A stretch of DNA of 64,000 bases from Capitulum mitella (taxonomy: Eukaryota; Arthropoda; Thecostraca; Pollicipedomorpha; Pollicipedidae). Positions 33,282 through 44,620 of this stretch are shown here, piece by piece (positions within the stretch are counted from its first letter, which is position 1; every line of letters starts with the position of its first letter). Location of the stretch: the NCBI GenBank assembly GCA_030062745.1, contig CP099841.1, positions 27,283,398-27,347,397 on the forward strand, in the 5' to 3' direction. The translations under genes and the position numbers were made by a program. Below the pieces are notes generated by a model. The model was not told the origin of the DNA. It was given only the letters and a program-made list of their open reading frames with translations, and did not search any database.

Positions 33282-36200
33282 CATAGGTGGGCACTGGTCC
33301 GTTACTCCGTTACTCCGTTACTAACGAAGTTACTTTTTTGAGTAACGGAATAACGGACCCGTTACTTTTATTTTACTGTAACGGACTGAGTAACGGAAGT
33401 TACTTTTGTGGTCCGTTACTCCGTTACTTTTTGGTCCGTTACTCCGTTACTTTTTAAACTCCTTACAGACAACGCCCGGCTTTACTTGCATCGGCACACC
33501 CATGGGCTACTTAAATAGCCAACACCCAATAGCGAGCGGCGATACAAGCGCGGCTGGGCGCGCACTCAACTGACAATCGCGGAGTCGACTTGTTGGCAAT
33601 ATTCGTCAGCTGATAAACGATGACGGCAAGCTGGCGGCAATGGTTCAGTGTAAAGGCCAGCTGACTTTGGTCTCTTTTGGGACAAAAGTATTGAATTATG
33701 CGTAAGTTTGATATGACTTAAAAAGATAAATTAACCAGTCGTCATTTTTCAGGCTAAAAGATATCAAAGTTATTGTCATTTATACTGGAACAGCCAGCTG
33801 ACGGCAGTTTTCAATGTTGTCTCAAGTTAGTCACGGATTGCTTACCACCGCCACACGGTTCCCCGCCAGGATCACTCAAGGCTGTTGGGCACATGATTAC
33901 TGCCGCCATGGCCTTGGACCTGTGATGTCCATGGGGCGATGGAGTGGTGACTGATTCTTGACTGGCCTGAAATTTTAACTACCTGACACTAAAATGTCCC
34001 ATCAAGGCGTCTTTACGCCGCCACTAGAGGTCGAAAACCTTAACTCCGAGTCCGACGGTGCCTCAGCTTCGGAGGCAGAGGACGAGCCCGGTCTGGGTCA
34101 CCCATGGCCACATCTAGAAACGTACTTTGAGTTTAAGGAGGAGGGGAAAAACGTCATTTTTACGTATGTCCTGTGCCGACCGAAAGAGGTTATAATCAAG
34201 GGTCATAAGAGTAGCCTTTCAAACTAAAGGCACATATCAAGAGGAAGCATTATTTACGGTATTTCCAAGTGAAAACAGAATGTGCACAATAAGTTGTCAG
34301 TCGTGAAGCATAATTATGAAGCTTGTCGACTATTGCTTGGACTATTTGCCTTAACCATATTCTCTGCAGGCAGTGAGATTCACATTACCCGGGGGGGGCA
34401 GATCTGCGGTAATCTACCTTTCGGCCGACGCTTACGCGTAATTTTTGGAGACGCGGAAGTGGCAACACAAGTTGTGTGAACAATTTAGCCCATTCAGATA
34501 TTTTTCTAAGCACTGGCCCCTACTGGGTGTGTAAACTGACCTGGTTAGGTAACTCTTGAATTTTGATTCAGTTGACACATGTTTGCCTTCAGCCGATACG
34601 AGCTAACCAAACCAATAAACATGCAAATTGGACCCAACAAAAAATTAGTTTTACATGCCCATCTAGGGCAATCCCTGCAACCATACAGTAGGTTTTAGGT
34701 TAGGTTAGGTTAAATCATTTTTAACTTGGAGGACAGGCTACATTGTCCATGCGATTCGAGTTACCACTTCTGCGTTCCCGAAAAAATATCAACTGGCCGA
34801 AACGCCTTTCGGCTGACACGTTATTTTTTGTAGACGCAGAAGTGAGGACCCAAACTCAAACATGATATGAGCCGTTGCCACTTTTGCACCTTCGAAAAAT
34901 ATGCATTGGCCGAAAGGTGAAGATTACCAATTCTGCCCCCTCCCCTCCCCGCCCTCCCAGAGATCTCGAGATTCATTCGACCAATGTTGATGGGATGAAT
35001 GCCACTTAATATGTTTCAACGAGATCTCCAATTCCGGACCCCAAAAATTCAAAAATTGCGAAAATAGGGCGTGGGGCAAACAAACTCCAAAATTTGGGAT
35101 TTTTGAAAGGTCACTGCGGCCGTGTTTACCAACCAATTTTCATGGGAATAACACGGTTCAGCTTGGAATGTCCAAGTCTTTTATATACCGAAAGCTGGAA
35201 TTTAAAACAGAAAACCATAGGCAGTTCCAGGGAGGGCAAGAAGGGTGATTTTTGAAATAAGAAATTTCTTTTGTTTTTGTTTGTTTTGGGTGATATAAAC
35301 ATCAGATGTACAACTAGCAAGCCAGTTTAAGTTTATATGTAGCGCAGAGGTGGATCCAGGTAAACAAAATTGGGAGGGCACCATAAGCACAATAGTGTGC
35401 TCCCCCATTTTTTCAGTACCTGGGTGTGCGTTCGCCTGAAAATGTGTGTGGATACGCATTGTTTAGGATGTGTATGACTATATAAATGAGTCAGTGATCT
35501 TTATTTCTACTCAAAATGTCACGATAGTGAACCGCACAACTTTGCAGCTTCACGTACAGCACATTACCGCCGAAAACGGGGGCTTGGAACCGCCTCTTCG
35601 GGACCGATTTTTTTTTAAATGTTGACAAAACACGTGTGTATATCGCACGGAAAAAAGAAAACACCGGCGAAAAGGTTTTGTCAAACCGAGACGAAAACAT
35701 TCAAGAGTTTTGACCTCAGGTCAATTTTGAGGCCACCAGACGCCATGAAAGGTCAAAACACGTCCTTGGAATTAGGTAAATAGACACAATACCTTGTCCC
35801 TGAAAAGCTGAACTTAAACGACATATACTGAACCGTAAGACAATAGCGAGTTCATTGATATCAATTTTGGCTTTTCACAGGGGTCAGGTCAGGTCACGTC
35901 ATCGTTCCAAAATGTTCCACTTGTGAACGGCTAACATCCTCCGTTGCATCTTACTTATGACCATGTTTTTATAGCTAAATTTGTCTTTTCAAGGGTGCTG
36001 AAGAGGTACTAAAGCACCTTTTTTAGTCTTTTATTTCACAATAATAAAATCCATATCAGTCATGTTTTTTTTAGTCCTTCGTCGTTTGGTATTAAAAAAA
36101 CGTCAGGGATATCAGGAATCTTACCTCCACGCACGCGCACGTACACAAACTAATACACACACATAATTTCAAAACAAAACAAGAAGTTCACGAGACCGAA

Positions 36201-36730
36201 ACGAGCTCTGAACGGAGACCATTATGTTCAGGGCGGATACTTCGAGAGGCATTGTTGATCAAACCCAGTCGGTAGATGTCCGTTGTTTGTCGCATTTTGC
36301 ATGCGTCCGCTCCAGCGCCGGTTGTTCCCGCTCCCTCGGCGCCGCGGGCAATGAACAGGAATTCGTTGGTTTGAACATTGTGGCTAACACAGTGGTAGAA
36401 TACCCGCCGCGGCTGTTGTCCCGGCGCCGCCGACTCTACAACGGCTGGTGAGGGCAGTGGGCAGCTAGCGGAGTGATTGGGGTAAGCGCTTTTTGTTTCT
36501 TCCATTTGTATATGGAATGCGTTTTACAACCACAAAGCAGCATAAAAGACGTAAAACCCGCGTTCGCTCGGTTTTCACTGCATTTCAAAAGTAACGGAAT
36601 AACTGAGTAACGGTAACTTCCGTTACTTTTTCAGGCAGAGTAACGGAGTAACGAGTAACGGACTGGCTTTTTTGAGTAACGTAGTAACGAGTAAAGAAGT
36701 TACATTTTTTAGTAACGATGCCCACCTATG
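33282..36730 (+). mobile_element. hAT-superfamily transposon, copy 2 (3.4 kb)
   Basis: Same ends as copy 1. The unique 8-bp sequence CGTTTAAG is present exactly on both sides (33274-33281 and 36731-36738), the diagnostic hAT duplication. Differences from the other copies are a 215-bp internal deletion (junction at 35640/35641) that removes the nested family A end and the GC hairpin, only two CCGTTACT octamers in the variable part of the left array, a broken BED exon and a mutated splice donor (AAGTGAAA). Confidence 0.95.
33994..34227 (+). pseudogene. BED exon of hAT copy 2, frameshifted
   Basis: Identical in layout to the exon at 8903, but a single C is missing in AACCTAAAGG, turning it into AACTAAAGG and creating TAA at 34225-34227. 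The BED histidines are therefore lost. The splice donor further on is also mutated. The Tyr-for-Cys replacement is shared with copy 1. Confidence 0.9.
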
Positions 36731-36738
36731 CGTTTAAG

Positions 36739-37152
36739 TTAGGGTTTTACCTTGGACGACTTGGCAGAAATTGTTAGATTCCGTTGATCCAAAAAAGACG
36801 GATGAGTGTACATTTTTTCTGCACGAAAGATTCAGCATGCACATTCATGCGAAATTTCTCAAAACATTGCAAAATGCAGTCCATCAAAAATTATATTCTG
36901 ACAATTTTTGCTAACATCCATTGACAAACGCCCACTCAAGCCGTCGCGCAGCACCTGACAAAAGGACACCTGAGTACCGTGTTTGAGTTTTCGACTTCAC
37001 ATGGACCATGATGTGATCATGACTGAGTTTTTCTTTATAACTCTAATACGAGTGTGTTGAAGTGGGTGGTGTTGGGATCAGAGTCCATGTTCAGCCGAGC
37101 TTGTTGCTGGCCCCTGACACCACCACCCAGGTGTTCCCAAATATAAAGTAAT
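36739..37152. other. No gene seen
   Basis: No supported feature. Confidence 0.5.
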
Positions 37153-37345
37153 TTGTCCAGGTGCCGAACCAGATGTGCTGGAGGATATTTATCGGGCTGT
37201 ACCACTCCACTCCACGACCGCCCCTGGTTAACCGTGCCTGATTAACCATTTTGGCTTCGGGTCAAGTACAGATGCCCGTTATGGGACTCAAATCCAGTGT
37301 CTTCCATGCACTGGATCTGCTGTCCGGCTCTAATCCATCAGGTCA
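37153..37345 (+). repeat. SINE-like repeat, copy 2
   Basis: Counterpart of 28090-28260, sharing GGTGCCGAACCAGATG and ATGCCCGTTATGGGACTC with following AAATCCAGTG. Confidence 0.5.
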
Positions 37346-37378
37346 CGGCGACGGCCGTGGCCTGATAAGTTTTGCCAC

Positions 37379-37532
37379 CAAGGACGCGGGAAGCGCGGGG
37401 CAGGGGTCAGCTGCCCGCCTCTTTTTTAAGATTTAGCATTGATCCTGCTGGCGTTGACTGGAAAGAAATGCCCTAAAATTCTTCCTTGCCGACCCCCCCC
37501 CCCCCAACTGTGGAGGAGTTCTCGCGCCCATG
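37379..37532 (-). mobile_element. MITE of the 26738 family, reversed
   Basis: Left end CAAGGACGCGGGAAGC and right end GAGGAGTTCTCGCGCCCATG; flanks TTTGCCAC and TTTGCGCC agree at 6 of 8. A 14-base C run marks the G-rich subterminal tract. Confidence 0.6.
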
Positions 37533-37612
37533 TTTGCGCCTCATATAGTGTACCTCAGAAGATATTGTTAAAACTGCAGACTGCAACCTGGCTATTTCAG
37601 TTCATACCGCAT

Positions 37613-37930
37613 GTTAACCGTATTCCGTGTTCCTACCCGGTGTGTACGATTTCATGCTGGGAGAGGACAGATTCTGTCCCCCACCCTCGTAATCTCAAAA
37701 AGTGTTGGTCGGACTACCTAGCAGAAAAATGTGTTCGATAGCCTGTAGCAAGATTAATATTTCCAAAGGGTAATGGGAATTCTGAAAAGGAGGATGCGGG
37801 GCGGTCGACATGCGGTGTAAAAGGGGATTATTTATACGGGTTTTCGACCACATTTTATTTCCACTTTTGTTCTTCCTGTCATTTTACTGACAGTTGATAG
37901 GTGTATCACATATGTAAGGAAAAGATCGGT
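37613..37930 (+). mobile_element. Truncated family A element, plus orientation
   Basis: Begins TTAACCGTATTCCG and follows the first 300 bp of 17592-18796 (cf. GATTTCATGC, GACAGATTCTGTCCCCC, ATCTCAAAAAG) with many changes, then ends. Confidence 0.5.
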
Positions 37931-37934
37931 TTTC

Positions 37935-38220
37935 AAATTCATGGGCATACCCAGGGCACATAAGAATGGAAAGATTTTTGGAAAATGTTTATTTATTGTG
38001 GCGCATATTTTCAGTCTGGCGAGCTTATTTGTGTTCAGAAAACATTTCCATGAGGGTCACATGCCATATCATATACATATGACAATTGCCCATGGGCGGA
38101 TCCATTGGCGTAATTGGCGAATCCAGTTACCAGAAAAAGTGGGGTAACTTTCTGTGCGGTGATTTATTGGTCATTGACCATCATATTCAAACATATTGTG
38201 AATACTATTTTTGGTTCTGC
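37935..38220. repeat. Repeat flanking family A copy 3, left copy
   Basis: GGCATACCCAGGGCACATAA, TCTGGCGAGCTTAT and ACCAGAAAAAGTGG recur in order at 39483-39675, on the other side of the family A element. Confidence 0.6.
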
Positions 38221-39438
38221 TTAACCCTATTCCCGGCAGGGGGGCTGAATCCGCCCCCCTCGGTTTTTTTGCTTGCCAATTCCAGGCTTTTTAACACAGC
38301 TTCACGAAACTTAGTGACTTTTCCTAGCTATTCTTCTACGTGTCGTGACCAGATTCCAGAATTCTATTTTGCTCAGGGGCGGAGCCAGGCAACGTTTTTG
38401 GGAGGCACCTCAGGCCATTTTTGGTCATGTTGAGGGTAAAAGAAAATGTCTGCCAAAAACAGAGTTTTTAAGATAGAACTTAAAACTTTCTATCGATGCA
38501 TAGCTTAATAGTTGGGCAATGTGCAGTTGTAATTTTGTTTTTCTGAGGTCACTTTACATCGTCAGGTCAAGGTCAAAAGTCAAAATTTGTTTTTTTGCAA
38601 TAATTTCGGCGTCGTTTTTTTTTTTAATGCCAAACCCGGAATATATATGACGTAGCACGATGTTCTCTACTTGTGCACCAAGTTTCAGTTTGATATCAGG
38701 TCGGGTCACGGAGCTATGACCTGAAATGTCACGGCGCATACCCTATATCGCAATAGCGATAAAATGAAATTTTTGAAATAGAGTGAATTCAAATGGTTGA
38801 AAACGTTTCCAGATAATATTAAATGCACGCGACATCATTCAAAGTGACCCAAAGGTCACTGGAGGTCATTTCAGGTCAAAGGTCACAAGTTGATCTGAAG
38901 AACATGTGACTATGACAGTTTCCCCTTTTTCATGTCCCTGGCACCGCCTATGCTAACATTATACAAACATTGTGATATGATTTGTACTTTTTTAGCATAG
39001 CATGACTAGCAGAAGCCAAAAAAGTGTTTTTGCCTCTTTGGTTCATTCATTTGTTAGAAAACTAATCCCCCTATTTTGGAAACCCTGTGAACTCCCATGA
39101 ATTTTCTCAAAATTTCAGATTTGTATACCCATGGTGAAAGCCCTATCCATAATCTCTCGATTCGTGCCAGTTTCATTGAAATCGCTTGATAAACAATGGA
39201 GTTATAAGAAGTCCAAAAATACCCCTGATTTTGACAATTTTGCCCCCTGTATCCACGCATTTCAAAATTTTCAAAATGTCTTTTTGTAAAAATGTAGTTC
39301 ACGTCATGGGAAATCGATGGTCGTTTGTTGCGATGAAATCGGACGAGTAGTTCTCGAGATCTCAGGGGGGGCCGAATCCGCCCCCACCCTCTGGCCGGGA
39401 ATCGACCATACCGTCTAGCCGTCCGGGAATAGGGTTAA
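38221..39438 (-). mobile_element. Family A element, copy 3, reversed
   Basis: Begins TTAACCCTATTCCCGG and ends CCGGGAATAGGGTTAA, both TTAA flanks intact, 1218 bp. It is the reverse complement of 17592-18796 through its length, including the AGGTCA array (38852-38885). Confidence 0.8.
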
Positions 39439-39449
39439 AGTTCGCATTT

Positions 39450-39700
39450 TGACATCATAAGTGCAACACATTTTCGAATTATAGAATCATAGGCGTACCC
39501 AAGGCACATAAAAGGAGGTGATGGTAAGGGAAAATGCTAATTTTTTGCGATATATTCCAAATCTGGCGAACTTATGAGTGTCAAGAAAATATTCCACTGT
39601 GTTTCACATGTCATGTTATGTACACAATCAAGTGCTCATAGAGGGATCCAGATACCAGAAAAAGTGGTATCAACAACTACATGCTGACAGCTGTGTTTAT
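39450..39700. repeat. Repeat flanking family A copy 3, right copy
   Basis: Diverged direct copy of 37935-38220. Confidence 0.6.
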
Positions 39701-39895
39701 GCCTTAATTCGAGTCATACTTGTCGGGAACACGAACAGATAAAATGCTTCCTTTAACCTTGCCCTGGAGCCGCCTCTGATTTTTACTTTTAGATGTCATT
39801 TGATCGTGATATATGTGGAACTAATAAAACCAGTCAGACAGATCCAGATATTTGTTACGTTCACTGAACATGTTACTGGACGAAATATTCACCGT

Positions 39896-39922
39896 AAATC
39901 CGATGTCTAGGGGCGTCACTGG

Positions 39923-39974
<52 letters not shown>

Positions 39975-40001
39975 CCAGTGACGCCTCCATACATCGGATT
40001 T
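39896..40001. repeat. Palindrome with (AT)n core
   Basis: The left arm AAATCCGATGT then GGGCGTCACTGGCAATATAT is matched by the inverse at the right (GCCAGTGACGCC then ACATCGGATTT). Arms are about 35 bp plus the AT run (39925-39972), with a six-base mismatch block. A second AT run follows. It could extrude as a cruciform; a foldback MITE origin is likely. Confidence 0.9.
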
Positions 40002-40383
40002 ATATATATATATATATGTGTGTGTTTGTGTGTAGGTGTACTGTGAGCGTAAATTACGACAGTCATGTTTACATCACACGTTTGCTTTGTTTTATTCATA
40101 CAGTGAGTCGAGAAATGTTAGGAATGGGAAAAAACAAATATCCCTTTTACATGCCTCTGGATCCGCCATTGACCAACATTCTTCCTAAAAATGTTTTTAG
40201 AATAAAAAAAATCAGACATTAAGAGTTACAAATACTTCGAGCATTTCAATTGTTTATAACATTAAAAAAGACGACAAAGTAAAACATGGTAACGTCTAAG
40301 TGCGCGATGTCTAGAAAGCGCGATATTCCTGAATTATGCCTACCAAAAAACTTGTCCTGGATCCGCCTCTGGAGTAGGTCAGT

Positions 40384-40588
40384 TTTTGAATTTTTGTCAC
40401 AGCCTGCAAAAAACGTGTTTGACAAAAGTCGTCAAGTTTTGTGAAACAAGAAACGTTCCTGTCACAACATGTAACAAAGAAACATTTAACAGAAGCCGTC
40501 AAGTTTTCCGAAACAACTCTCAAAAGTCCGGGGATGGCGGGCGAAAAACCGGACAGGTCAGAATCTCTCCCCGAACGGAATAAGGTTA
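40384..40588 (+). mobile_element. Family A right-end fragment
   Basis: Matches the last 150 bp of 17592-18796 (TTTGTCACAGC, GTCAAGTTTTG, the C-rich tract, GGAATAAGGTTAA) with an internal 70-bp duplication of the GTCAAGTTTT segment. Confidence 0.5.
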
Positions 40589-41417
40589 AAGGGAATGTAT
40601 CTTTACCCGTAATTTGAACTGAGATAGCTAAGCTGTAGGCTGTAGACTTGGAAGTCAGTTACTCTGAACGTCTCAAAGCTCTACTCTTACGAAGGCTCGA
40701 AACGATTTCCCACGGTTTTTGCGCGTGTCCTACTCGGTCGTGACCTGCTTATAGCTGTTACGGTGCATCGCTAGAGGGCGCAGGTCAACAAAGCTGATAT
40801 TGATTGGCCCGCACAGCCCGGTATTGAGTCATATCAGTGCATGACTATAGAATATATTTTCAAAATTAATTACATTTTCTAAAGCTTCTCGACATCTTCA
40901 GAGGAACAGATACTAAAGACGTTATCAGCAACATTTCTGGACTAATCAAGTCTGTTTATGAAGCGTTGATAATGCCGGAACATTTCTTTTAAAACTACGT
41001 CGCAAAATCCGCCGTTACGCGAAATTACACGCTCACGTTTGGAGGTCATAGTCATGGATAAAGCTCTGGTTGGGATGGGCTCGGATCCTATCGTCACCTT
41101 AAGATTATTCGGATTAAATGGATGTAAGAACTATGTTCAGTAGACTATGGTTGGCATCCGACACCTGATGTCTTGATATCAAAGGCGTATGAGTGTACTT
41201 TTTAAATTCAGGCAAAATGAACATCGGATAACCGTGTGTTACCCAATGCAAACAAACGTCATTCAAACAGGTTAAAGTAAAAATTTTGGATGAGTTAGAG
41301 GACTTGTAAAGGCAAAGAATTTCGTGATTAAAAATAAGAATAATGGTAAATCCCCTATCTAAGGGCACCTGTCCTCGCTGCTCCCCGCTCGTTTTCGCCA
41401 TACCTGTCTGAATGTGT
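40589..41417. other. No gene seen
   Basis: No supported feature. Confidence 0.5.
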
Positions 41418-41425
41418 TACCCATT

Positions 41426-41699
41426 CAGGCACGTAGCCAGGATTCTCCTCAGGGAGGGGCCAGATGTCAAATTCTGTCATCTGACACTGGTATATGACGA
41501 AATTTGCAGGGAAAAGCAGCGATTTTAAGTAATTTGCATCATATTTAACGCCTAGAAAAACATCAAATGTTTACTTTTGCAACGTATATATGATCGTTAT
41601 GACGTATTCCTGCGATATCGCTAAATATCTAGTGTAGACCGCTTGGCTCGGGGGGGGGGGGCATAGCCCCTATGGCCGCCCCCCTTGGCTACGTCCCTG
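41426..41699 (+). mobile_element. hAT-type MITE with exact 8-bp duplication
   Basis: Begins CAGGCACGTAGCCAGG and ends CTTGGCTACGTCCCTG. TACCCATT is present exactly on both sides (41418-41425 and 41700-41707). The 274-bp element has no ORF. The 8-bp duplication places the family in the hAT group and supports the same reading for 13962-14250 and, more weakly, 12452-12676. Confidence 0.9.
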
Positions 41700-41719
41700 T
41701 ACCCATTTAAATTTTCAAC

Positions 41720-41945
41720 CCTCTTAGACTTCTGGAGAATTCCAGTCTGATGTGCTGGTATTCCCAGTTTAGTGAGTCGGTATTGCAAGTTTGGTTGTTC
41801 GGTGTGCCAAGTTCTGTGTGCCGTGTGTCCAGTCTGTGAGTGTGTCGGTGTCAGTCACTGTGTCGGTATGTCCAGTCTTGTGCGCGGGTGAGTCAAGTCC
41901 TGTGTGCCAGTGTGACCAGTTCGATGCGCCAGTGTGTCTGGAGCA
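41720..41945. repeat. Degenerate minisatellite, about 20-25-bp unit
   Basis: Repeated phrases of the type GTGTGCCAGTGTGACCAGTT and GTGAGTGTGTCGGTG. Confidence 0.7.
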
Positions 41946-43320
41946 CCTGCCCGGTGACAGACGCCCCCGCCCCCCCCCCCCCCGCCGCGGGCCGACGTGG
42001 CGTCGCTGACGGCCACCGTTCACCAGTCGGCGGCCGCCGCTCGCGCTCGCGTGTCCGACAATTTACGGTCGGGGCGCAGCAACAGGTGAGCCGGCGCCGG
42101 GACCGCCGGCCGGTCCGACCGCGGTTTACTTCGCCTCCCGAGCGGTGAACCCCAGCCTGGCACCGGCCCCAGCTGCGAGGCATTGCGGCCCACTGAGCGG
42201 CCGCAGGACGTGAAAGTGGCGCCGTGGATGGTTCGCACCTGCGCCAGCACGGGCGACAGGGACCGACAGGGTCCGGCGATGTTGCGAGGAGGACGCGGCT
42301 CGGTGTAGGTGGCCCGCCTTGAACGAAATACAAGGCCCTGCCGCGCAACGTCTGAATGGTTAGAAGGAACACACGCCCGGTAAACATTCCTTGAATTATT
42401 TCTGCAACGTGTGCTGTTCGGCCGGGCGTCATCGTCCGGCCGGGTCATCCGACCTTCAACCCTCGGCCCGGGTCACATGACCGTCGACCGGCAGCCAGGG
42501 TCACCTGGACGTCCGCCCGGGTCATCCAGCCCGGTGGCCCGGTCGGACGGTCCGCACCCCCTGACGGTACCGCCCCGGCAGCGGTGCGGTCTGGCGGCCA
42601 CCGCAAACGGCCGCACGTTCGTCTTCATGTCAGCCGCCCTGCCGGAAAACCGCCGGCACCGCCAGGAATGATATCATTTCCGAGCGATAATTACCTGTCG
42701 GCGGTCGCGGGCGGGACTCGCATCGACCTGCGCTCGCACGCGAACAGCCGCTGACCGCTGGTGGGGCGTGACGCACTGCGCCTCACGGTCGCATGCCCGC
42801 CGAACAGGGTCGGCGTGCACGTGCGTCCGGCTCAAGACGGCACTGCGTCGTCGGCTCAGCGTGCAACTTCACAGCGGCCGGAGGATGGCGTCATGATCGT
42901 GCCCTGTCCCACAGCCGCAGGCCGACCGACATTGAGACAACGTGCCCGCGGGCTGCTCCGCGGAACTGGGAGTCAGTGCGCTGTGTCCCTCTGTCTCGCT
43001 CGTTTTCTCACGCTCTGTTCCGACGATTGAGCAGGAAGCTGTTTCCCCGTCGCGACAGCGTGCGAGGCCTACGGAGGCCGGGAAGCGTCAGCGCTTGGTC
43101 TTTCGTTCCCCGGGATCTGGCGATCTTCCTCGGTCGCAGAAGGCCCTGGCGTCGCAGACAGGTGGGCAGGTGCAGAGCCAGGCCTGGCGCCGGCCGGGTC
43201 TAGAGGACGGCGAATGCGCCCCATGTCTTCCGCCCTGGCAACAGTCGAGTGGGGATCACGGGCGGGCTGTTTCAGCCGCGCTCATGGTGAACGAGAACGC
43301 CTTCTGCGGCGTTTCTACTT
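41946..43320. promoter_or_regulatory. CpG-rich island, 1.4 kb
   Basis: Dense CpG and GC-rich throughout. A strong donor AACAG|GTGAGC lies at 42085/42086 and a weaker one (AGACAG|GTGGGC) at about 43160. A frame ahead of the first donor, VASLTATVHQSAAAARARVS then DNLRSGRSN, is coding-like but has no start in view. Long frames exist in all six phases, as expected from GC content, so no CDS is called. Confidence 0.4.
42427..42535. repeat. 28-bp tandem repeat, about 3.7 units
   Basis: Three 28-bp units (42427, 42455, 42483) and a partial one share the core GGCCCGGGTCA(C/T)..GACC. Confidence 0.8.
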
Positions 43321-44612
43321 TCACTTGATTATTTTGGAACGATTTATGGCCGCCGGCGGTCGATGTCTTGCTACACCAGCGCCTTTACGGTACTGGCGAT
43401 AGCAGCCTAAATCGAGCCACGTGCAGTCGTTCATGCAACTGTGCGATGGCTCTGAAGGCCTACTCCGGCGGATTATCTGGCTTGTAAAGTAGGGTAACTT
43501 CAAAGGCACTAGCACTGCTGCCACATATGAAACCCAGCAAAAGCTGTCTTTCGTGCCCGACCTTTGCAGTATATGTCCGCTCATGTGGTGATTAAAACAG
43601 AGTGCATCTATTTATACATTTGCTTCGGCATTGCGGAATAAAGTGGCCAAAATCCGGAGAGAAATCAGGACTTGGGGCAGGCGGGATTTGTATCCACCTG
43701 TGTGCGCCCTGTACTCCAAAATCCGTGGCGGGACCCTTGGCCTGACAGGCCCCTGGTCCAGGAGCGGTAAGGACTCGAGTTCTGACTGTGGACAAACTTC
43801 AGACAACCTTTCTTCAAACATAGGTTGAATAGATGGTCCATGGAATGCTGCTGTTCTAGGAACCCCCCGGCGGGCGTCGAAAATGGGAAATCGGACCCTG
43901 ATAGTTTTCCGTCTTTTGAGGAAAGAGATGGATCTGTGCATCTGTTTATATTTGGCAATGATAGCAGCAAGAGCCATTGGGGCTTTACTTTCATTTCTCG
44001 CGAGACGGCAATGACATGTGGAACGCGATGTACGTGTGGCTGATCATCAGAGCAGATTGGCGACTTTCGCTACAGCCCAGCATGCACGACGCGTATTGAT
44101 ATAGTCGCGTGCTTAAGTAACAAACGATTCCTCTAGACATGCGGCAATGAGCAGAACAGGCACGATGCATAGGGGAAGTTCTAGGGCAAATCGCACAGGG
44201 GGTAACACCGTCATGTCCCAGAATTGCTTCAGACTTCATGCATTTGGTCATCTGGATGCATTGGTTGCTTTTTGAAAGTCTGAGCCCATGGTCAAGGGGT
44301 CAGGTTGCAGAGGTTTTACCTTTTCAGGGTCAGCGAATGTAGTCTTTTACAAAACTGTTGATGAAAACAATACCAATCAAGATATAAAACCAGGGAACCG
44401 TTATGTCGCCAAAATCGGAGGAAACTTAGGGATCCAAGAAACGCACTTTTATTTTGCTGAGTTCAGTATCTAATCCTGTTACCTCGTGATTCTTTTTAAG
44501 TACGAAATTAAGCAATTTTGCTCAGCTTTTATTTCTTAACTTCCCTAACAAAGACAAAGCCTATGATATTGTCTAGCATCTCCACGTACAAACATATGCT
44601 TTATTTTAGTTT
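43321..44612. other. No gene; one MITE fragment
   Basis: About 43637-43670 repeats GGAATAAAGTGGCC(A/G)AAATCC from the MITE at 12452. GGATTTGTATCCACC (43684) resembles an inverted tRNA B box. Nothing else supported. Confidence 0.4.
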
Positions 44613-44620
44613 CATATAGG

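Noticed and set aside
41893..42432. 179-codon minus-strand frame in a CpG island
   Set aside because: All six frames are unusually open in this GC-rich DNA; no domain or splice context supports it.
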